From Bacteroidales bacterium (lineage in GTDB: Bacteria; Bacteroidota; Bacteroidia; Bacteroidales; UBA932), in NCBI GenBank assembly GCA_024695285.1, contig JAILIM010000004.1, positions 1 to 31,687 of the forward strand: a stretch of 31,687 nucleotides of DNA. The letters run 5' to 3'. Shown here in pieces: positions 1 through 8,655 of this stretch; positions within the stretch are counted from its first letter, which is position 1, and every line of letters starts with the position of its first letter. Below the pieces are notes generated by a model. That model did no database searches. It was not told the origin of the DNA and worked only from the letters and a program-made list of their open reading frames with translations. The position numbers and the translations under genes are program-made.

Positions 1-441
1 TGGAATCACTCTTCCCATGGCCGCGGGGAAACGGTAACGTGTAATGACTGTCACGTCCCCCACGAGAACATAGTCAGAAAATATGCTTTCAAGGGCATGG
101 ACGGAATGAAGCATACGGCTGCATTCGTCACCTTCAGCGAGCCGCAGGTCCCCGCCACCAAGAATCCGAGTGCGCAGGTCATTATGAACAACTGCATCCG
201 TTGCCATACAGAGCTTACGACAGAGTTGGTGAAGGCCGGGAAGGTCGATTATATGATGGCGCAGGTCGGCGAAGGAAAGGCCTGCTGGGATTGCCACCGG
301 GATGTTCCCCACGGAGGGAAGAATTCCCTCTCGGCGACCCCGAATGCCAAAGTTCCGTTCCCCGAATCGCCTGTTCCTGAATGGCTGCAGAAGGCCATCG
401 GCCATCATTCTCCCCACGGTCACCTACACGGAAAACAATAA
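1..441 (+). CDS. nrfH: NrfH, cytochrome c nitrite reductase small subunit (5' partial)
   Basis: The C-terminal 146 residues are present; the reading frame is open from base 1 and the true start lies upstream. NrfH is a membrane-anchored tetraheme quinol dehydrogenase of the NapC/NirT family that passes electrons from menaquinol to NrfA in the periplasm. Three c-type heme motifs are visible in the fragment: CNDCH (about residue 14 of the fragment), CIRCH and CWDCH. The first heme and the N-terminal membrane helix must lie outside the window. The tail is His-rich (HHSPHGHLHG). The stop is 8 bases before the nrfA start, so the two are co-transcribed. Family identity is supported both by the motifs and by the nrfA neighbour. 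Confidence 0.93.
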   Translation, partial: WNHSSHGRGETVTCNDCHVPHENIVRKYAFKGMDGMKHTAAFVTFSEPQVPATKNPSAQVIMNNCIRCHTELTTELVKAGKVDYMMAQVGEGKACWDCHRDVPHGGKNSLSATPNAKVPFPESPVPEWLQKAIGHHSPHGHLHGKQ

Positions 442-449
442 TTTACGAT

Positions 450-1955
450 ATGAGTGAAAAGAAACTGAAACCCTTGCACAGCTGGTTGATTTTCGGCGGC
501 TCTATGGTCGTGGTTTTCATCCTGGGCCTCGTTGTGTCCGCCCTTATGGAGCGCAGGGCGGAGGTCGCCAGCATCTTCAACAACCGGAAGAACCCTATGC
601 AGGGCATCGTCGCCCAGAATCAGAAGTTCCAGAGTGACTTCCCGCGCGAGTATGAGACCTGGAAGGCGACGGAAGAAACGGATTTCCGTTCCAGGTATAT
701 GTCCAGCGACCGCCAATATGTGTTGGATGAACGTCCCAACATGGTGGTCCTGTGGGCCGGTTACGCGTTTGCGTGGGATTACAACTCGCCCCGTGGCCAT
801 ATGCATGCCGTGGAGGATATGCGGGAAATCCTGCGTACCGGCGCGCCCACATCGCTTACGGACGGTTCCAACCAGCCCGGCACCTGCTGGACCTGCAAGG
901 GCCCGGATGTTCCCCGTTTGATGGAAGAATACGGCCCCGCGGAGTTCTATAAATCCAATTGGGCCCGCTGGGGAAGCGAAGTGATGAATCCTATCGGCTG
1001 CTCAGACTGCCATGACAGCGAGAACATGGACCTTCACATCAGCCGTCCCGCCCTCATTGAAACCTATGCAAGGAAGGGAATCGACATCACCAAGGCTTCC
1101 CACAACGACATGCGCTCTCTGGTATGTGCCCAGTGCCATACAGAGTACTATTTCCAGGATTTCCCGGAGACTCCCGAGCACGACCAGTATCTGACTTTCC
1201 CGCACGATTACGGTTTCACGGTGGAAGATGCCGAAAAATATTATGATGAGCGTGGTTACTATGACTATATCCATGCCTTGAGCCGCGCACCTATTCTGAA
1301 GGCCCAGCATCCGGGCTATGAGTTGGCCTTGCAGGGTATTCACGGACAGCGCGGCGTCTCCTGCGCAGACTGCCATATGCCTTATACGGCCGACGGCGGC
1401 GTCAAGTTCAGCGACCACCATATCCAGAGTCCCTTGGCCAAAATGGACCGGACCTGCCTGGTCTGTCACCGCGAAAGCGAGGAAACCCTTCGCCAGAACG
1501 TGTACGAACGCCAGGAAAAGTGCCTGGAAGTCCGCAACCGTCTGGAGGATGAACTGGCCAAAGCACATATCGAGGCCAAATTCGCCTGGGACCAGGGCGC
1601 TACCGAAGAAGAGATGGAAGAAGCACTCCAGGATATCCGTAAAGGCCAGTGGCGTTGGGATTATGCCGTAGCCTCCCACGGCGCCTCCTTCCATGCTCCG
1701 CAGGAAGTGACCAGGATTCTTTCGTCCGGTCTCGACTATGCCTTGCAGGCCCGTCTGGCCATTGCCAAGACCTTGGCCCGCCACGGCTTTACCGGCGATG
1801 TGCCCATGCCGGACATTTCCACCCGTGAGAAAGCGGCGGCCTATTGTGGTATCGATATGCCTAAACGGTTGGCCGACAAAGAGAAGTTCCTCGAGACAAT
1901 CGTCCCTCAATGGATAGAAAGCGCCAAGTCTCAAGGCAAGCTGCTGGAATACTGA
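450..1955 (+). CDS. nrfA: NrfA, ammonia-forming pentaheme cytochrome c nitrite reductase (EC 1.7.2.2)
   Basis: This 501-residue enzyme catalyses the six-electron reduction of nitrite to ammonium on the periplasmic side. The active-site heme motif CWTCK (146-150) has the diagnostic lysine ligand. Four normal hemes follow: CSDCH (184), CAQCH (226), CADCH (305) and CLVCH (336). Likely catalytic residues by family pattern are Arg129 (in RTGAP), Tyr233 or Tyr234 (after heme 3) and His287 (in KAQHP). Residues 12-32 form a hydrophobic signal or anchor helix. The frame is open upstream to 381, but that would overlap nrfH; the ATG at 450 gives the usual N-terminus. The last base of its stop is the first base of the next gene, so translation is probably coupled. 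Confidence 0.97.
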   Translation: MSEKKLKPLHSWLIFGGSMVVVFILGLVVSALMERRAEVASIFNNRKNPMQGIVAQNQKFQSDFPREYETWKATEETDFRSRYMSSDRQYVLDERPNMVVLWAGYAFAWDYNSPRGHMHAVEDMREILRTGAPTSLTDGSNQPGTCWTCKGPDVPRLMEEYGPAEFYKSNWARWGSEVMNPIGCSDCHDSENMDLHISRPALIETYARKGIDITKASHNDMRSLVCAQCHTEYYFQDFPETPEHDQYLTFPHDYGFTVEDAEKYYDERGYYDYIHALSRAPILKAQHPGYELALQGIHGQRGVSCADCHMPYTADGGVKFSDHHIQSPLAKMDRTCLVCHRESEETLRQNVYERQEKCLEVRNRLEDELAKAHIEAKFAWDQGATEEEMEEALQDIRKGQWRWDYAVASHGASFHAPQEVTRILSSGLDYALQARLAIAKTLARHGFTGDVPMPDISTREKAAAYCGIDMPKRLADKEKFLETIVPQWIESAKSQGKLLEY

Positions 1956-3145
1956 TGTGGACCAGACCATGGAGAATGGCAGAAGGCTTCCTCATAGGAG
2001 GAGGCTTTCTTGTTGTGGGTCTGCTGCTGCAGCTGTCCATCGGTCCCGTCGAATGGGACTTGTTTGCCGCGCCGGTCAACATCATCGTCCTGGTGTTGCT
2101 GTGTGCCGCAATCGGCTTGATGTATGCGTTCCGGCATCGCGTATATGCCTTTTCCTGGATGATGCATTATCAGGCGGCGGTTCCTTGCCTTTGCTGGGCT
2201 TTGGGAATGACTTTGTTGATGGGCCTGACCCCGCAGATGCGCGAAGGTGGAATCCCCTGGCTTTCGCAAATGTTGCAATGCTGGCCTTTCGTCCTTATCT
2301 GGCTTTGGCTGGTGGTCATCGTGGGGCTCACGACCGTGAATCATCTGGCTCATTTCAGTTGGAAGGAGATTCCTTTTATATTGAATCACCTGGGCGTTTT
2401 CGTGGCTGTCGTCTGCGCCACCCTTGGCAGTGCCGATATGCAGAAACTGCAGATGAGCGTAAAGATGGGAACGCCGGAGTGGCGTGGCCAGGATGAGGAC
2501 GGCAACCTTCACGGACTCAATCTGGCCATCGACCTGCATTCTTTCACGATAGACGAATATCCGCCCAAGTTGATGTTGGTGGAAAACTCCAGCGGAACTT
2601 TGGTGCCGGACCAGGAGATCATCTTGGAAGAGGGGGTCGTTTCCGGTCACTTGCTGGATTGGAATATCAAGCTGCTGCAGCAGCTTCCCGAGGCCGCTGC
2701 AGTAGACAATCGATATGAGCGTTGGAACTCGGTGGGTGCAACATATGCTGTTGAGATTCAGGCTTCCCGTGGAGATTCCCTGAAGACGGGTTGGGTTTCT
2801 TGCGGGAGCTATGCCTTCCCGCATCGGCCTATGAATCTGGACGCGCGGTATTCGCTGGTGATGCCGGAGCGCGAGCCACGCCGTTATGCTTCGGATGTGT
2901 CCGTCTATACGGAGGACGGGCGTCATATTCACGGCGTCATAGAGGTTAACAGACCAATGAAGGTGGACGGATGGAAGATCTATCAGCTGAGCTACGACGA
3001 GCGCTTGGGCAAGTGGAGCGATGTCAGTGTTTTCGAACTTGTCCGGGATCCTTGGTTGCCCCTGGTGTATCTCGGCATTTTCATGATGTTGGCCGGCGCC
3101 CTTTGCCTGATGTTCTTTATGGCGCCTAAACCCGGGAAATTATGA
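1955..3145 (+). CDS. Ccs1/ResB-like cytochrome c biogenesis protein (system II)
   Basis: This 396-residue membrane protein has several N-terminal transmembrane segments (about residues 8-30, 35-55, 65-85, 105-125, 135-150), then a large extracytoplasmic domain, then a final helix near residues 370-390. That is the ResB/Ccs1 layout. The stretch ending VDGWKIYQLSYD in the second half matches the ResB-domain signature. With CcsA it forms the system II heme-delivery and ligation complex that attaches heme to the CxxCH sites of NrfH and NrfA. The start chosen is ATG 1955, overlapping the nrfA stop by one base (TGATG). An upstream in-frame start at 1910 is rejected because it lies inside nrfA. Its stop overlaps ccsA by four bases. 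Confidence 0.85.
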   Translation: MWTRPWRMAEGFLIGGGFLVVGLLLQLSIGPVEWDLFAAPVNIIVLVLLCAAIGLMYAFRHRVYAFSWMMHYQAAVPCLCWALGMTLLMGLTPQMREGGIPWLSQMLQCWPFVLIWLWLVVIVGLTTVNHLAHFSWKEIPFILNHLGVFVAVVCATLGSADMQKLQMSVKMGTPEWRGQDEDGNLHGLNLAIDLHSFTIDEYPPKLMLVENSSGTLVPDQEIILEEGVVSGHLLDWNIKLLQQLPEAAAVDNRYERWNSVGATYAVEIQASRGDSLKTGWVSCGSYAFPHRPMNLDARYSLVMPEREPRRYASDVSVYTEDGRHIHGVIEVNRPMKVDGWKIYQLSYDERLGKWSDVSVFELVRDPWLPLVYLGIFMMLAGALCLMFFMAPKPGKL

Positions 3146-3930
3146 GTTGGATTTTTTTCATATTCTTCTCCATCGGAGCGGTACTGTGCTGGATGACGGG
3201 CGCTTATTTCGCCTGGAAAGAAAAACCGGGTCTGGTCTATGCCTTCACTTTCCTGGGCTTGGCCATTTTCTTCTCCTTTATCCTTGGAATGTGGATCACT
3301 TTGGAGCGTCCGCCACTGAGGACTATGGGCGAGACCCGGCTCTGGTATTCATTTCTCCTGCCGATGGCAGGCATTATCGTATATAGCCGATGGCGCTATA
3401 AATGGATTCTTTCCTTCAGCACGCTCTTGTCCTTCGTGTTCATCTGTGTGAACCTCTTCAAGCCCGGCATCCACTCCAAGACCTTGATGCCGGCCCTTCA
3501 GAGTCCCTGGTTTGCACCGCACGTGATCGTGTATATGTTTTCCTACGCCTTGCTGGGAGCAGCTACGGTAATGGCCGTCTACCTGCTCTTTTTCCGCAAG
3601 GACCGGACGACGCGGCAGGAATTGGAACTGACGGACAATCTAGTCTATGTCGGCCTTGCCTTCCTCACCTTCGGTATGCTGTTCGGTGCGCTCTGGGCCA
3701 AGGAAGCCTGGGGGCATTATTGGGCCTGGGATCCCAAGGAGACGTGGGCCGCCATCACCTGGCTCGCCTATCTCCTTTACCTGCATTTCCGCAAGGCGGA
3801 TTCGCAGGACAGCCAAACGGCGTGCGTGATTCTGCTTGTCTCCTTCGTGTGCCTCCAGATCTGCTGGTGGGGAATCAACTATCTGCCATCCGCGCAGGGA
3901 TTGTCCATTCATACGTATAATGTCAAATGA
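3142..3930 (+). CDS. ccsA: CcsA-like cytochrome c heme-handling protein (system II)
   Basis: This 262-residue polytopic membrane protein belongs to the CcmC/CcmF/CcsA heme-handling family. The tryptophan-rich WWD signature is clear near residues 192-205 (GHYWAWDPKETWAAITW). It presents heme to the extracytoplasmic face, and flanking histidines in the helices act as axial ligands in this family. About seven to eight hydrophobic helices are visible. It is somewhat shorter than the about 320 residues of plastid CcsA. It starts on an ATGA overlap with the Ccs1-like gene, and the pair closes an nrfH-nrfA-ccs1-ccsA unit, as expected for dedicated maturation of the nitrite reductase hemes. Confidence 0.92.
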   Translation: MSWIFFIFFSIGAVLCWMTGAYFAWKEKPGLVYAFTFLGLAIFFSFILGMWITLERPPLRTMGETRLWYSFLLPMAGIIVYSRWRYKWILSFSTLLSFVFICVNLFKPGIHSKTLMPALQSPWFAPHVIVYMFSYALLGAATVMAVYLLFFRKDRTTRQELELTDNLVYVGLAFLTFGMLFGALWAKEAWGHYWAWDPKETWAAITWLAYLLYLHFRKADSQDSQTACVILLVSFVCLQICWWGINYLPSAQGLSIHTYNVK

Positions 3931-3951
3931 TCATTCCTGCAATCCTGCAAG

Positions 3952-4245
3952 ATGAATCGCATTGAAGAAGAAAAACAGGTGGTCCGCTGGATGATCGGGC
4001 TTTTCTGCCGAAAAAAGCATAATGGAAAAAATCTTTGTCCGGATTGTTCTGCATTGGCTTCATATTGTAACAGCCGCCTGGAACACTGCCGGTTCGGCAA
4101 CGACAAGCCAACGTGTAAAAATTGTCCGACGCATTGTTACAGACCCGATATGCGGGAGAAAATCAGAATTGTTATGCGTTATTCGGGTCCCAGAATGATC
4201 TTCTATCATCCGGTCGCGGCCATCCGGCATCTGCTGAGAAGATAG
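3952..4245 (+). CDS. YgbA-like 'nitrous oxide-stimulated promoter' family protein
   Basis: This small 97-residue protein is Cys- and His-rich. It has a LCPDC pair (about 26-30), a C near 39, an EHC at 44-46, and a CKNCPTHCY cluster at about 55-63. The end, YSGPRMIFYHPVAAIRHLL, is the strongly conserved part of the family to which E. coli YgbA belongs. In enterobacteria ygbA is in the NsrR nitric-oxide-response regulon. The biochemical role is not established to my knowledge; the clustered cysteines suggest metal or Fe-S binding (inference). It follows ccsA by 21 bases with no visible promoter or terminator, so it probably belongs to the nrf transcript, which fits exposure to nitrite-derived NO. 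Confidence 0.82.
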   Translation: MNRIEEEKQVVRWMIGLFCRKKHNGKNLCPDCSALASYCNSRLEHCRFGNDKPTCKNCPTHCYRPDMREKIRIVMRYSGPRMIFYHPVAAIRHLLRR

Positions 4246-4330
4246 AGATCAAATGATTGATAGGCGGAACCTGGCTTTCCGGCTTTAGTAGACTACACAG
4301 GTAAAATCTTGTACCGTCAGTTATTCCGAC

Positions 4331-4366
4331 ATAAAAAAACAGGACAAATCCGAAGAAATGTCCTGT
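4331..4366 (-). terminator. Intrinsic terminator downstream of tRNA-fMet
   Basis: An 8-bp perfect stem (ACAGGACA, 4339-4346, with TGTCCTGT, 4359-4366) closes a 12-base loop. Read on the minus strand it is followed directly by TTTTTTAT (4331-4338). It begins 5 bases beyond the 3' end of the tRNA gene on that strand, so it should end the tRNA transcript. Confidence 0.8.
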
Positions 4367-4370
4367 GTAG

Positions 4371-4443
<73 letters not shown>

Positions 4444-4453
4444 ATGTGGACTG

Positions 4454-4484
4454 CAAAGGTAGGTAAATTTATTAAAACTGCAAA
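4454..4484 (-). promoter_or_regulatory. Promoter for tRNA-fMet (Bacteroidota sigma-70 type)
   Basis: On the minus strand, TTTG (4484-4481) is followed by exactly 19 bases and then TACCTTTG (4461-4454). This is a full match to the Bacteroidota -33 and -7 consensus. The tRNA 5' end is 10 bases downstream of the -7 box. It is the cleanest promoter in the window and supports reading the other TAnnTTTG boxes as -7 elements. Confidence 0.85.
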
Positions 4485-4510
4485 AAATATTTGCAATTGA
4501 TAATAAACGG

Positions 4511-5869
4511 CTACTGGCGAGAGCCGATAAACGACAGGATACCAGTGATATCGGAGGCCGGGAAACTTCTCTGCTCGCCGCTGGAAAGGTTCTTGATCTG
4601 GACCGTTCCGGCGGCAGCTTCGTTCTCGCCGCACACCGAAAGGAACCCTATCCCCTTGCGGTCGCAGTAGTCGAACTGCTTCTTCAGCTTGGCGGCGTCA
4701 GGATAGACCTCGACGGCGAGCCCGGCAGCACGCAGGGAAGCCGCGATCGGGAGCACGTAGTCCAGTTCGGCACGTCCCATGTTGGCGAACAGGATATCCG
4801 CCCCGGAAGTAATGCCCCCGGGGAACTTCCCGAGCCCCATTAGCACGTCGTAGATACGGTCAGCCCCGAAAGAGACACCCACTCCTGACATGTCCGGAAG
4901 GCCGAAAATGCCGGTCAGGTTGTCGTAGCGCCCACCGCCGCAGATGGAGCCGATCTGCCAGTCGAGAGCCTTAACCTCAAAGATGGCGCCCGTATAATAA
5001 TTCAGCCCGCGGGCGAGCGACAGGTCCATTTCGCAAGGCATCGAAACGCCTGCCGACTTTATCAGGCCGAACAGCTCCTCAAGTTCGTCCAGACCGCGAA
5101 GTCCCTCGGCGGAAGCGCCCATCAGGGACCTCATCACGACAAGTTTCTCCTCAAAGGAGCCCTCCAGGAGCAGCACCGGCCGCAGCACCTCAATTGCTTC
5201 AGCTGTCAGCCCCTTGCCAATCAGCTCTTCCACCACAGCGTCAAGCCCGATCTTGTCCAGTTTGTCGATGGCCACCGTGATGTCGACCACCTTGTCCGGG
5301 AAACCGCACACCTCGGCCAGCCCCGTCAGGACCTTACGGTTGTTGATTTTCATACACACACGCAGGTCCAGGAGTTCGAACACACGGGCCACGATCTGCA
5401 CGAGTTCAAGTTCACAAAGCAGTGACTTCGAACCTATTGCATCCACGTCGCACTGGTAGAACTCGCGGTAGCGACCCTTCTGCGGACGGTCCGCACGCCA
5501 GACGGGCTGGATCTGGAAACGCTTGAACGGGAAGGAAATCTCACCCTGGTGCTGCACCACGTAGCGGGCGAAAGGAACTGTCAGGTCGTAACGCAGGCCC
5601 TTCTCGCACACCTGGGAAGCCAGGGGCTTGTCGAAATCAACCTCAGCGAAAGCATCGCCGGAGTTCAAGATGCGGTACAGCAGCTTGTCTCCTTCCTCGC
5701 CGTATTTCCCCAGCAGAGTGCTGAGGTTCTCCATGGCAGGAGTCTCAATCTGGGCGTATCCGAATGACCTGAACACCGAACGGACGGTGTCAAATATATA
5801 GTTGCGGGCTGCCATTTCGCGCTGTCCGAAGTCGCGCGTACCCTTGGGTATTGACGGTTTCTGTATCAT
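4511..5869 (-). CDS. hisS: Histidyl-tRNA synthetase (EC 6.1.1.21)
   Basis: This 452-residue class II aminoacyl-tRNA synthetase charges tRNA-His. The N-terminus ([10 protein letters not shown], residues 5-14) is the usual HisRS opening. Motif 2 lies at about 115-141 ([13 protein letters not shown], then YREFYQCD). The histidine-specific element RGLNYYTG is at 287-294 and GGGRYDNL at 311-318. The C-terminal anticodon-binding domain covers about residues 355-450. Length is normal for the family. The start is the ATG at 5869, and a -7 box lies only 7 bases upstream. It is divergent from sppA and followed by the tRNA-fMet unit on the same strand. Confidence 0.97.
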   Translation of the reverse strand: MIQKPSIPKGTRDFGQREMAARNYIFDTVRSVFRSFGYAQIETPAMENLSTLLGKYGEEGDKLLYRILNSGDAFAEVDFDKPLASQVCEKGLRYDLTVPFARYVVQHQGEISFPFKRFQIQPVWRADRPQKGRYREFYQCDVDAIGSKSLLCELELVQIVARVFELLDLRVCMKINNRKVLTGLAEVCGFPDKVVDITVAIDKLDKIGLDAVVEELIGKGLTAEAIEVLRPVLLLEGSFEEKLVVMRSLMGASAEGLRGLDELEELFGLIKSAGVSMPCEMDLSLARGLNYYTGAIFEVKALDWQIGSICGGGRYDNLTGIFGLPDMSGVGVSFGADRIYDVLMGLGKFPGGITSGADILFANMGRAELDYVLPIAASLRAAGLAVEVYPDAAKLKKQFDYCDRKGIGFLSVCGENEAAAGTVQIKNLSSGEQRSFPASDITGILSFIGSRQ

Positions 5870-5876
5870 AATTCCG

Positions 5877-5884
5877 CAAATTTA
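5877..5884 (-). promoter_or_regulatory. Putative -7 element for hisS
   Basis: TAAATTTG on the minus strand, ending 7 bases before the hisS ATG. No TTTG at 19-21 bases upstream is visible. The position predicts a leader of only a few bases. Confidence 0.5.
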
Positions 5885-5886
5885 CT

Positions 5887-5894
5887 TACTTTTG
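5887..5894 (+). promoter_or_regulatory. Putative -7 element for sppA
   Basis: TACTTTTG matches TAnnTTTG and lies 20 bases before the sppA ATG. It sits back to back with the hisS -7 box, 2 bases apart, in the 45-base divergent intergenic region. No convincing -33 box is visible. Confidence 0.5.
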
Positions 5895-5914
5895 CACAAA
5901 TAATTACGTGCAAA

Positions 5915-7639
5915 ATGAAGAATTTTCTGAAAATGGTGCTTGCCGTCATTTGCGGCATACTCCTCCTCAACGCACTCATCATAGCGGTATTCGCCGGCCT
6001 GGCCGGCTCCGGCACCCCCGTCGTGCCCGCTGAAGGCGTGCTGAGAATCGACATGTCAAAGATTGTGATCGGCGAGCAGACCCGTGAGACAGACCTCGTC
6101 CAAATCATTCAGTCCCAGGGACAACCGGTGGTTACCATCGGCATTTGGGACGCCGTCAAGGCAGTCAACTGCGCCGCCGAGGACCCTGGCATCAAGTATA
6201 TCTACCTCAAGACCGACGGCAATCTCACCGGCATTGCCAACGTAGAAGAGTTCCGCAAGGCCCTATCCAACTTCCGCAGGACCAGCGGCAAGGCCGTCAT
6301 CGCCTACCTTGAGGCTCCTTCCACCGGCTCATACTACCTCGCCTCTGTAGCCGACAAGGTCTACATGACCCCTCACGGCGGTGCCACGACCTCCGTCTCC
6401 GGCATCAGCACCCAGATGTTCTTCCTGGGCGACCTGCTCAAGAAACTGGGCGTCAACGTGCAGCTGATACGCCACGGCAAATACAAATCCGCCGGTGAAA
6501 TGTTCACCCGCAACAGCGCCAGCCCCGAGAACCGCGAGCAGTACCAGGTTATGGTGAATTCCATGTGGGCGGCCATCTCGGCAGAAATCGCAGAGAGCCG
6601 CGGCATCACCACTGCACAGCTCAACGAAGCCGTGGACGGCCTCAAACTCTGCCTCCCGCAGGACTTCGTGGACTGCGGACTCGTGGACGAACTGCTTGAC
6701 CGCAAGGCACTTGAAGACCAGCTGGCCGTGCTCGCCGTAGCCGACAGCTACAAACAGGTGACCATGATTCCCTTTGCCGACTACGCCCAGAGCAAGGCCC
6801 TTCCCGGCAAGGCCTCCAAGAGAATCGCCGTCATCTATGCCGACGGCGAAATCGTGGACGGCAGCGCCCTGGAGGAAGTTGCCGGCGACAGGTTCGCCTC
6901 CGTCATCGAGAGCGTTCGCGAAGACAGGAGCGTCAAGGCAGTGGTACTGCGCGTCAACTCCCCCGGCGGCAGCGTGCTCGCATCCGAGAAGATCAAGGCC
7001 GAACTCGACCGTCTCAAGGCTGAGAAGCCCCTTGTGGCCTCCTACGGCGGATACGCGGCATCCGGCGGCTACTGGATCTCCAACAATTGCGAAAAGATCT
7101 ACACCGACGCCGTGACGCTGACCGGCTCCATCGGCGTGTTCGGAATGATTCCCGAATTCAGCAAAACCGCATCCGACGTGCTCCACGTGGGCGTCGAGAC
7201 CGTCTCTTCCAACAAGCACGGCGACATGATGTCCCTGACCCGCCCCTTCGACAATGCTGAGTACAACTTCGTGCACCGTTCCATCGAAGACATCTACGAC
7301 CGCTTCACGACCATCGTTTCCGAGGGCCGCGAAATCGACAAGGAGCAGGTCGACGCTATCGGCCAGGGCCGTGTCTGGACCGGCTCCGACGCCATTGGAA
7401 TCCACCTGGCCGACGAAATCGGCACGCTTGAGGATGCAATCGGCTACGCCGCCACCCTCGCAGACGACTCCGACCTCTCCAACTGGGCAATAAAGGGCTA
7501 TCCCGCCGTGCCCACGGCGATGGAGTCCATGATGAGCTCCCTGAACACACAGAAGGAAGACTTCACCGTCAGGATGGCAAAGAAACTGAAGGGCGCAAAG
7601 ATTATGGCGCGCCTCCCCTACGAGATCACGATTCTCTAA
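5915..7639 (+). CDS. sppA: Signal peptide peptidase SppA, 67K type (family S49)
   Basis: This 574-residue membrane-anchored serine protease degrades leftover signal peptides after secretion. An N-terminal hydrophobic helix (about residues 6-28) anchors it with the catalytic part outside. Two tandem S49 domains are present, as in the long E. coli-type enzyme. The general base lysine is in YKSAGE (Lys191) in the first domain. The nucleophile is the serine in ASGGYW (Ser383) in the second, matching the split Lys/Ser dyad. The glycine-rich VNSPGGSVLASE segment precedes the nucleophile. Its stop overlaps that of the convergent DoxX gene (TAA against TAG on the other strand), so the two genes share an end. 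Confidence 0.95.
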   Translation: MKNFLKMVLAVICGILLLNALIIAVFAGLAGSGTPVVPAEGVLRIDMSKIVIGEQTRETDLVQIIQSQGQPVVTIGIWDAVKAVNCAAEDPGIKYIYLKTDGNLTGIANVEEFRKALSNFRRTSGKAVIAYLEAPSTGSYYLASVADKVYMTPHGGATTSVSGISTQMFFLGDLLKKLGVNVQLIRHGKYKSAGEMFTRNSASPENREQYQVMVNSMWAAISAEIAESRGITTAQLNEAVDGLKLCLPQDFVDCGLVDELLDRKALEDQLAVLAVADSYKQVTMIPFADYAQSKALPGKASKRIAVIYADGEIVDGSALEEVAGDRFASVIESVREDRSVKAVVLRVNSPGGSVLASEKIKAELDRLKAEKPLVASYGGYAASGGYWISNNCEKIYTDAVTLTGSIGVFGMIPEFSKTASDVLHVGVETVSSNKHGDMMSLTRPFDNAEYNFVHRSIEDIYDRFTTIVSEGREIDKEQVDAIGQGRVWTGSDAIGIHLADEIGTLEDAIGYAATLADDSDLSNWAIKGYPAVPTAMESMMSSLNTQKEDFTVRMAKKLKGAKIMARLPYEITIL

Positions 7640-8655
7640 AGCAGCAGCAACACTGCAAACAGATACAGGAGAAAGCCCTGGAGCTTCATACGCTTCGGGG
7701 CATTTTCTTGCATGACAGCCTCTGCCGGATCCTGCTCCAGAAGGGCCTGAACAGCCTCCGGCGAAGGATACGAGCGCCTCGGCCACTTCGCTATGACGGT
7801 ACCGGAAGACACCAGCGTCGCACCTCCGTTGGAACGGTTCAGCGTCATCAGGGTGCGGCGGTCGGAGCTATAGCACTCACGCCCGTCCAGACTGCCGCCG
7901 GACAGCAGCACCAGCGGGCGCACGGAGCCGCCGAACGAATCGCAGAGCTCACAGATACCGGCCTCGTCAGCCGCTGAAAGATCATCCCTGTCAAAGACGG
8001 AAACCACCAGCCATTGCCCCTTGGCAAGCATATCGTCGCAGTACTCCCCTCCCGCATCGCTGAAAGAGAGCAACGGCGAATCGTCCGAAGGAGTCTCCTG
8101 GGCCTGCATCAGCATGGCTCCGGGCTTGAATGAAGTAAAATCCATCGCCGGGATGCTGATAATGGAGTAAATGGTGAACACAATCACGGACAGCACCGCT
8201 ATACCGAAAGACACATATTTGATTTTCAGCGGCTTGCGTATACTGCCGAAAGGAATGAAGGCAATAATCCAGAGCACGCAGAGGGCGACGTTCTTCAGCA
8301 GGGTCTGCAGGTGCGTCAGATGGATCGCTTCACCGAAACAGCCGCAGTCCATCGGCGGATTTACTATCCACAGGGCAAGGGTCAGGAGCGTAAATCCACC
8401 CAGCAGAATACCCGACGCCACCGCCATGAGCCTGGGCCAGACGCCAGTAATCAGAGCGGCACCCAGGACCGCTTCCAGCAATGCCATCGCCACCCCGAAG
8501 AAAGAGGCGGCGGAATCAAGGAAATTCAGCCCCAGAAATTTCAGGTACTCGGCAGCCACGAGCCCGGCGCCCACGGGATCCATGAGCTTCAGCAGGCCGG
8601 CAATCAGAAGCACCATCCCCACCAGGACGGCGCAGATACGCTTAATGCTTTTCAT
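7636..8655 (-). CDS. DoxX/MauE-type membrane protein
   Basis: This 339-residue protein has an N-terminal DoxX-like four-helix membrane domain (about residues 7-125). It contains the motif DCGCFGEAI, the redox-associated CxC signature seen in Bacteroidota DoxX/MauE proteins. A further membrane helix at about 145-170 leads into a non-membrane domain with two cysteine pairs (EYC and CELC), and a short hydrophobic helix closes the C-terminus (FLLYLFAVLLLL). The family is linked to thiol or quinone redox chemistry; the substrate here is unknown. The ATG at 8655 overlaps the end of tmk by 14 bases, so it is the last gene of the divIC-like/tmk operon. Confidence 0.75.
   Translation of the reverse strand: MKSIKRICAVLVGMVLLIAGLLKLMDPVGAGLVAAEYLKFLGLNFLDSAASFFGVAMALLEAVLGAALITGVWPRLMAVASGILLGGFTLLTLALWIVNPPMDCGCFGEAIHLTHLQTLLKNVALCVLWIIAFIPFGSIRKPLKIKYVSFGIAVLSVIVFTIYSIISIPAMDFTSFKPGAMLMQAQETPSDDSPLLSFSDAGGEYCDDMLAKGQWLVVSVFDRDDLSAADEAGICELCDSFGGSVRPLVLLSGGSLDGRECYSSDRRTLMTLNRSNGGATLVSSGTVIAKWPRRSYPSPEAVQALLEQDPAEAVMQENAPKRMKLQGFLLYLFAVLLLL

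Noticed and set aside
1002..1970. A 322-codon minus-strand open frame across nrfA
   Set aside because: Antisense to all five heme motifs of NrfA; no family resemblance.
4246..4330. Gap after the YgbA-like gene searched for a terminator of the nrf operon
   Set aside because: Only short GC-rich runs without a convincing stem plus T tract; nothing else supportable was seen here.
6329..7786. A 485-codon minus-strand open frame across sppA
   Set aside because: Antisense shadow of the SppA gene; composition rich in Gly, Val, Ala, His, no recognisable domain.
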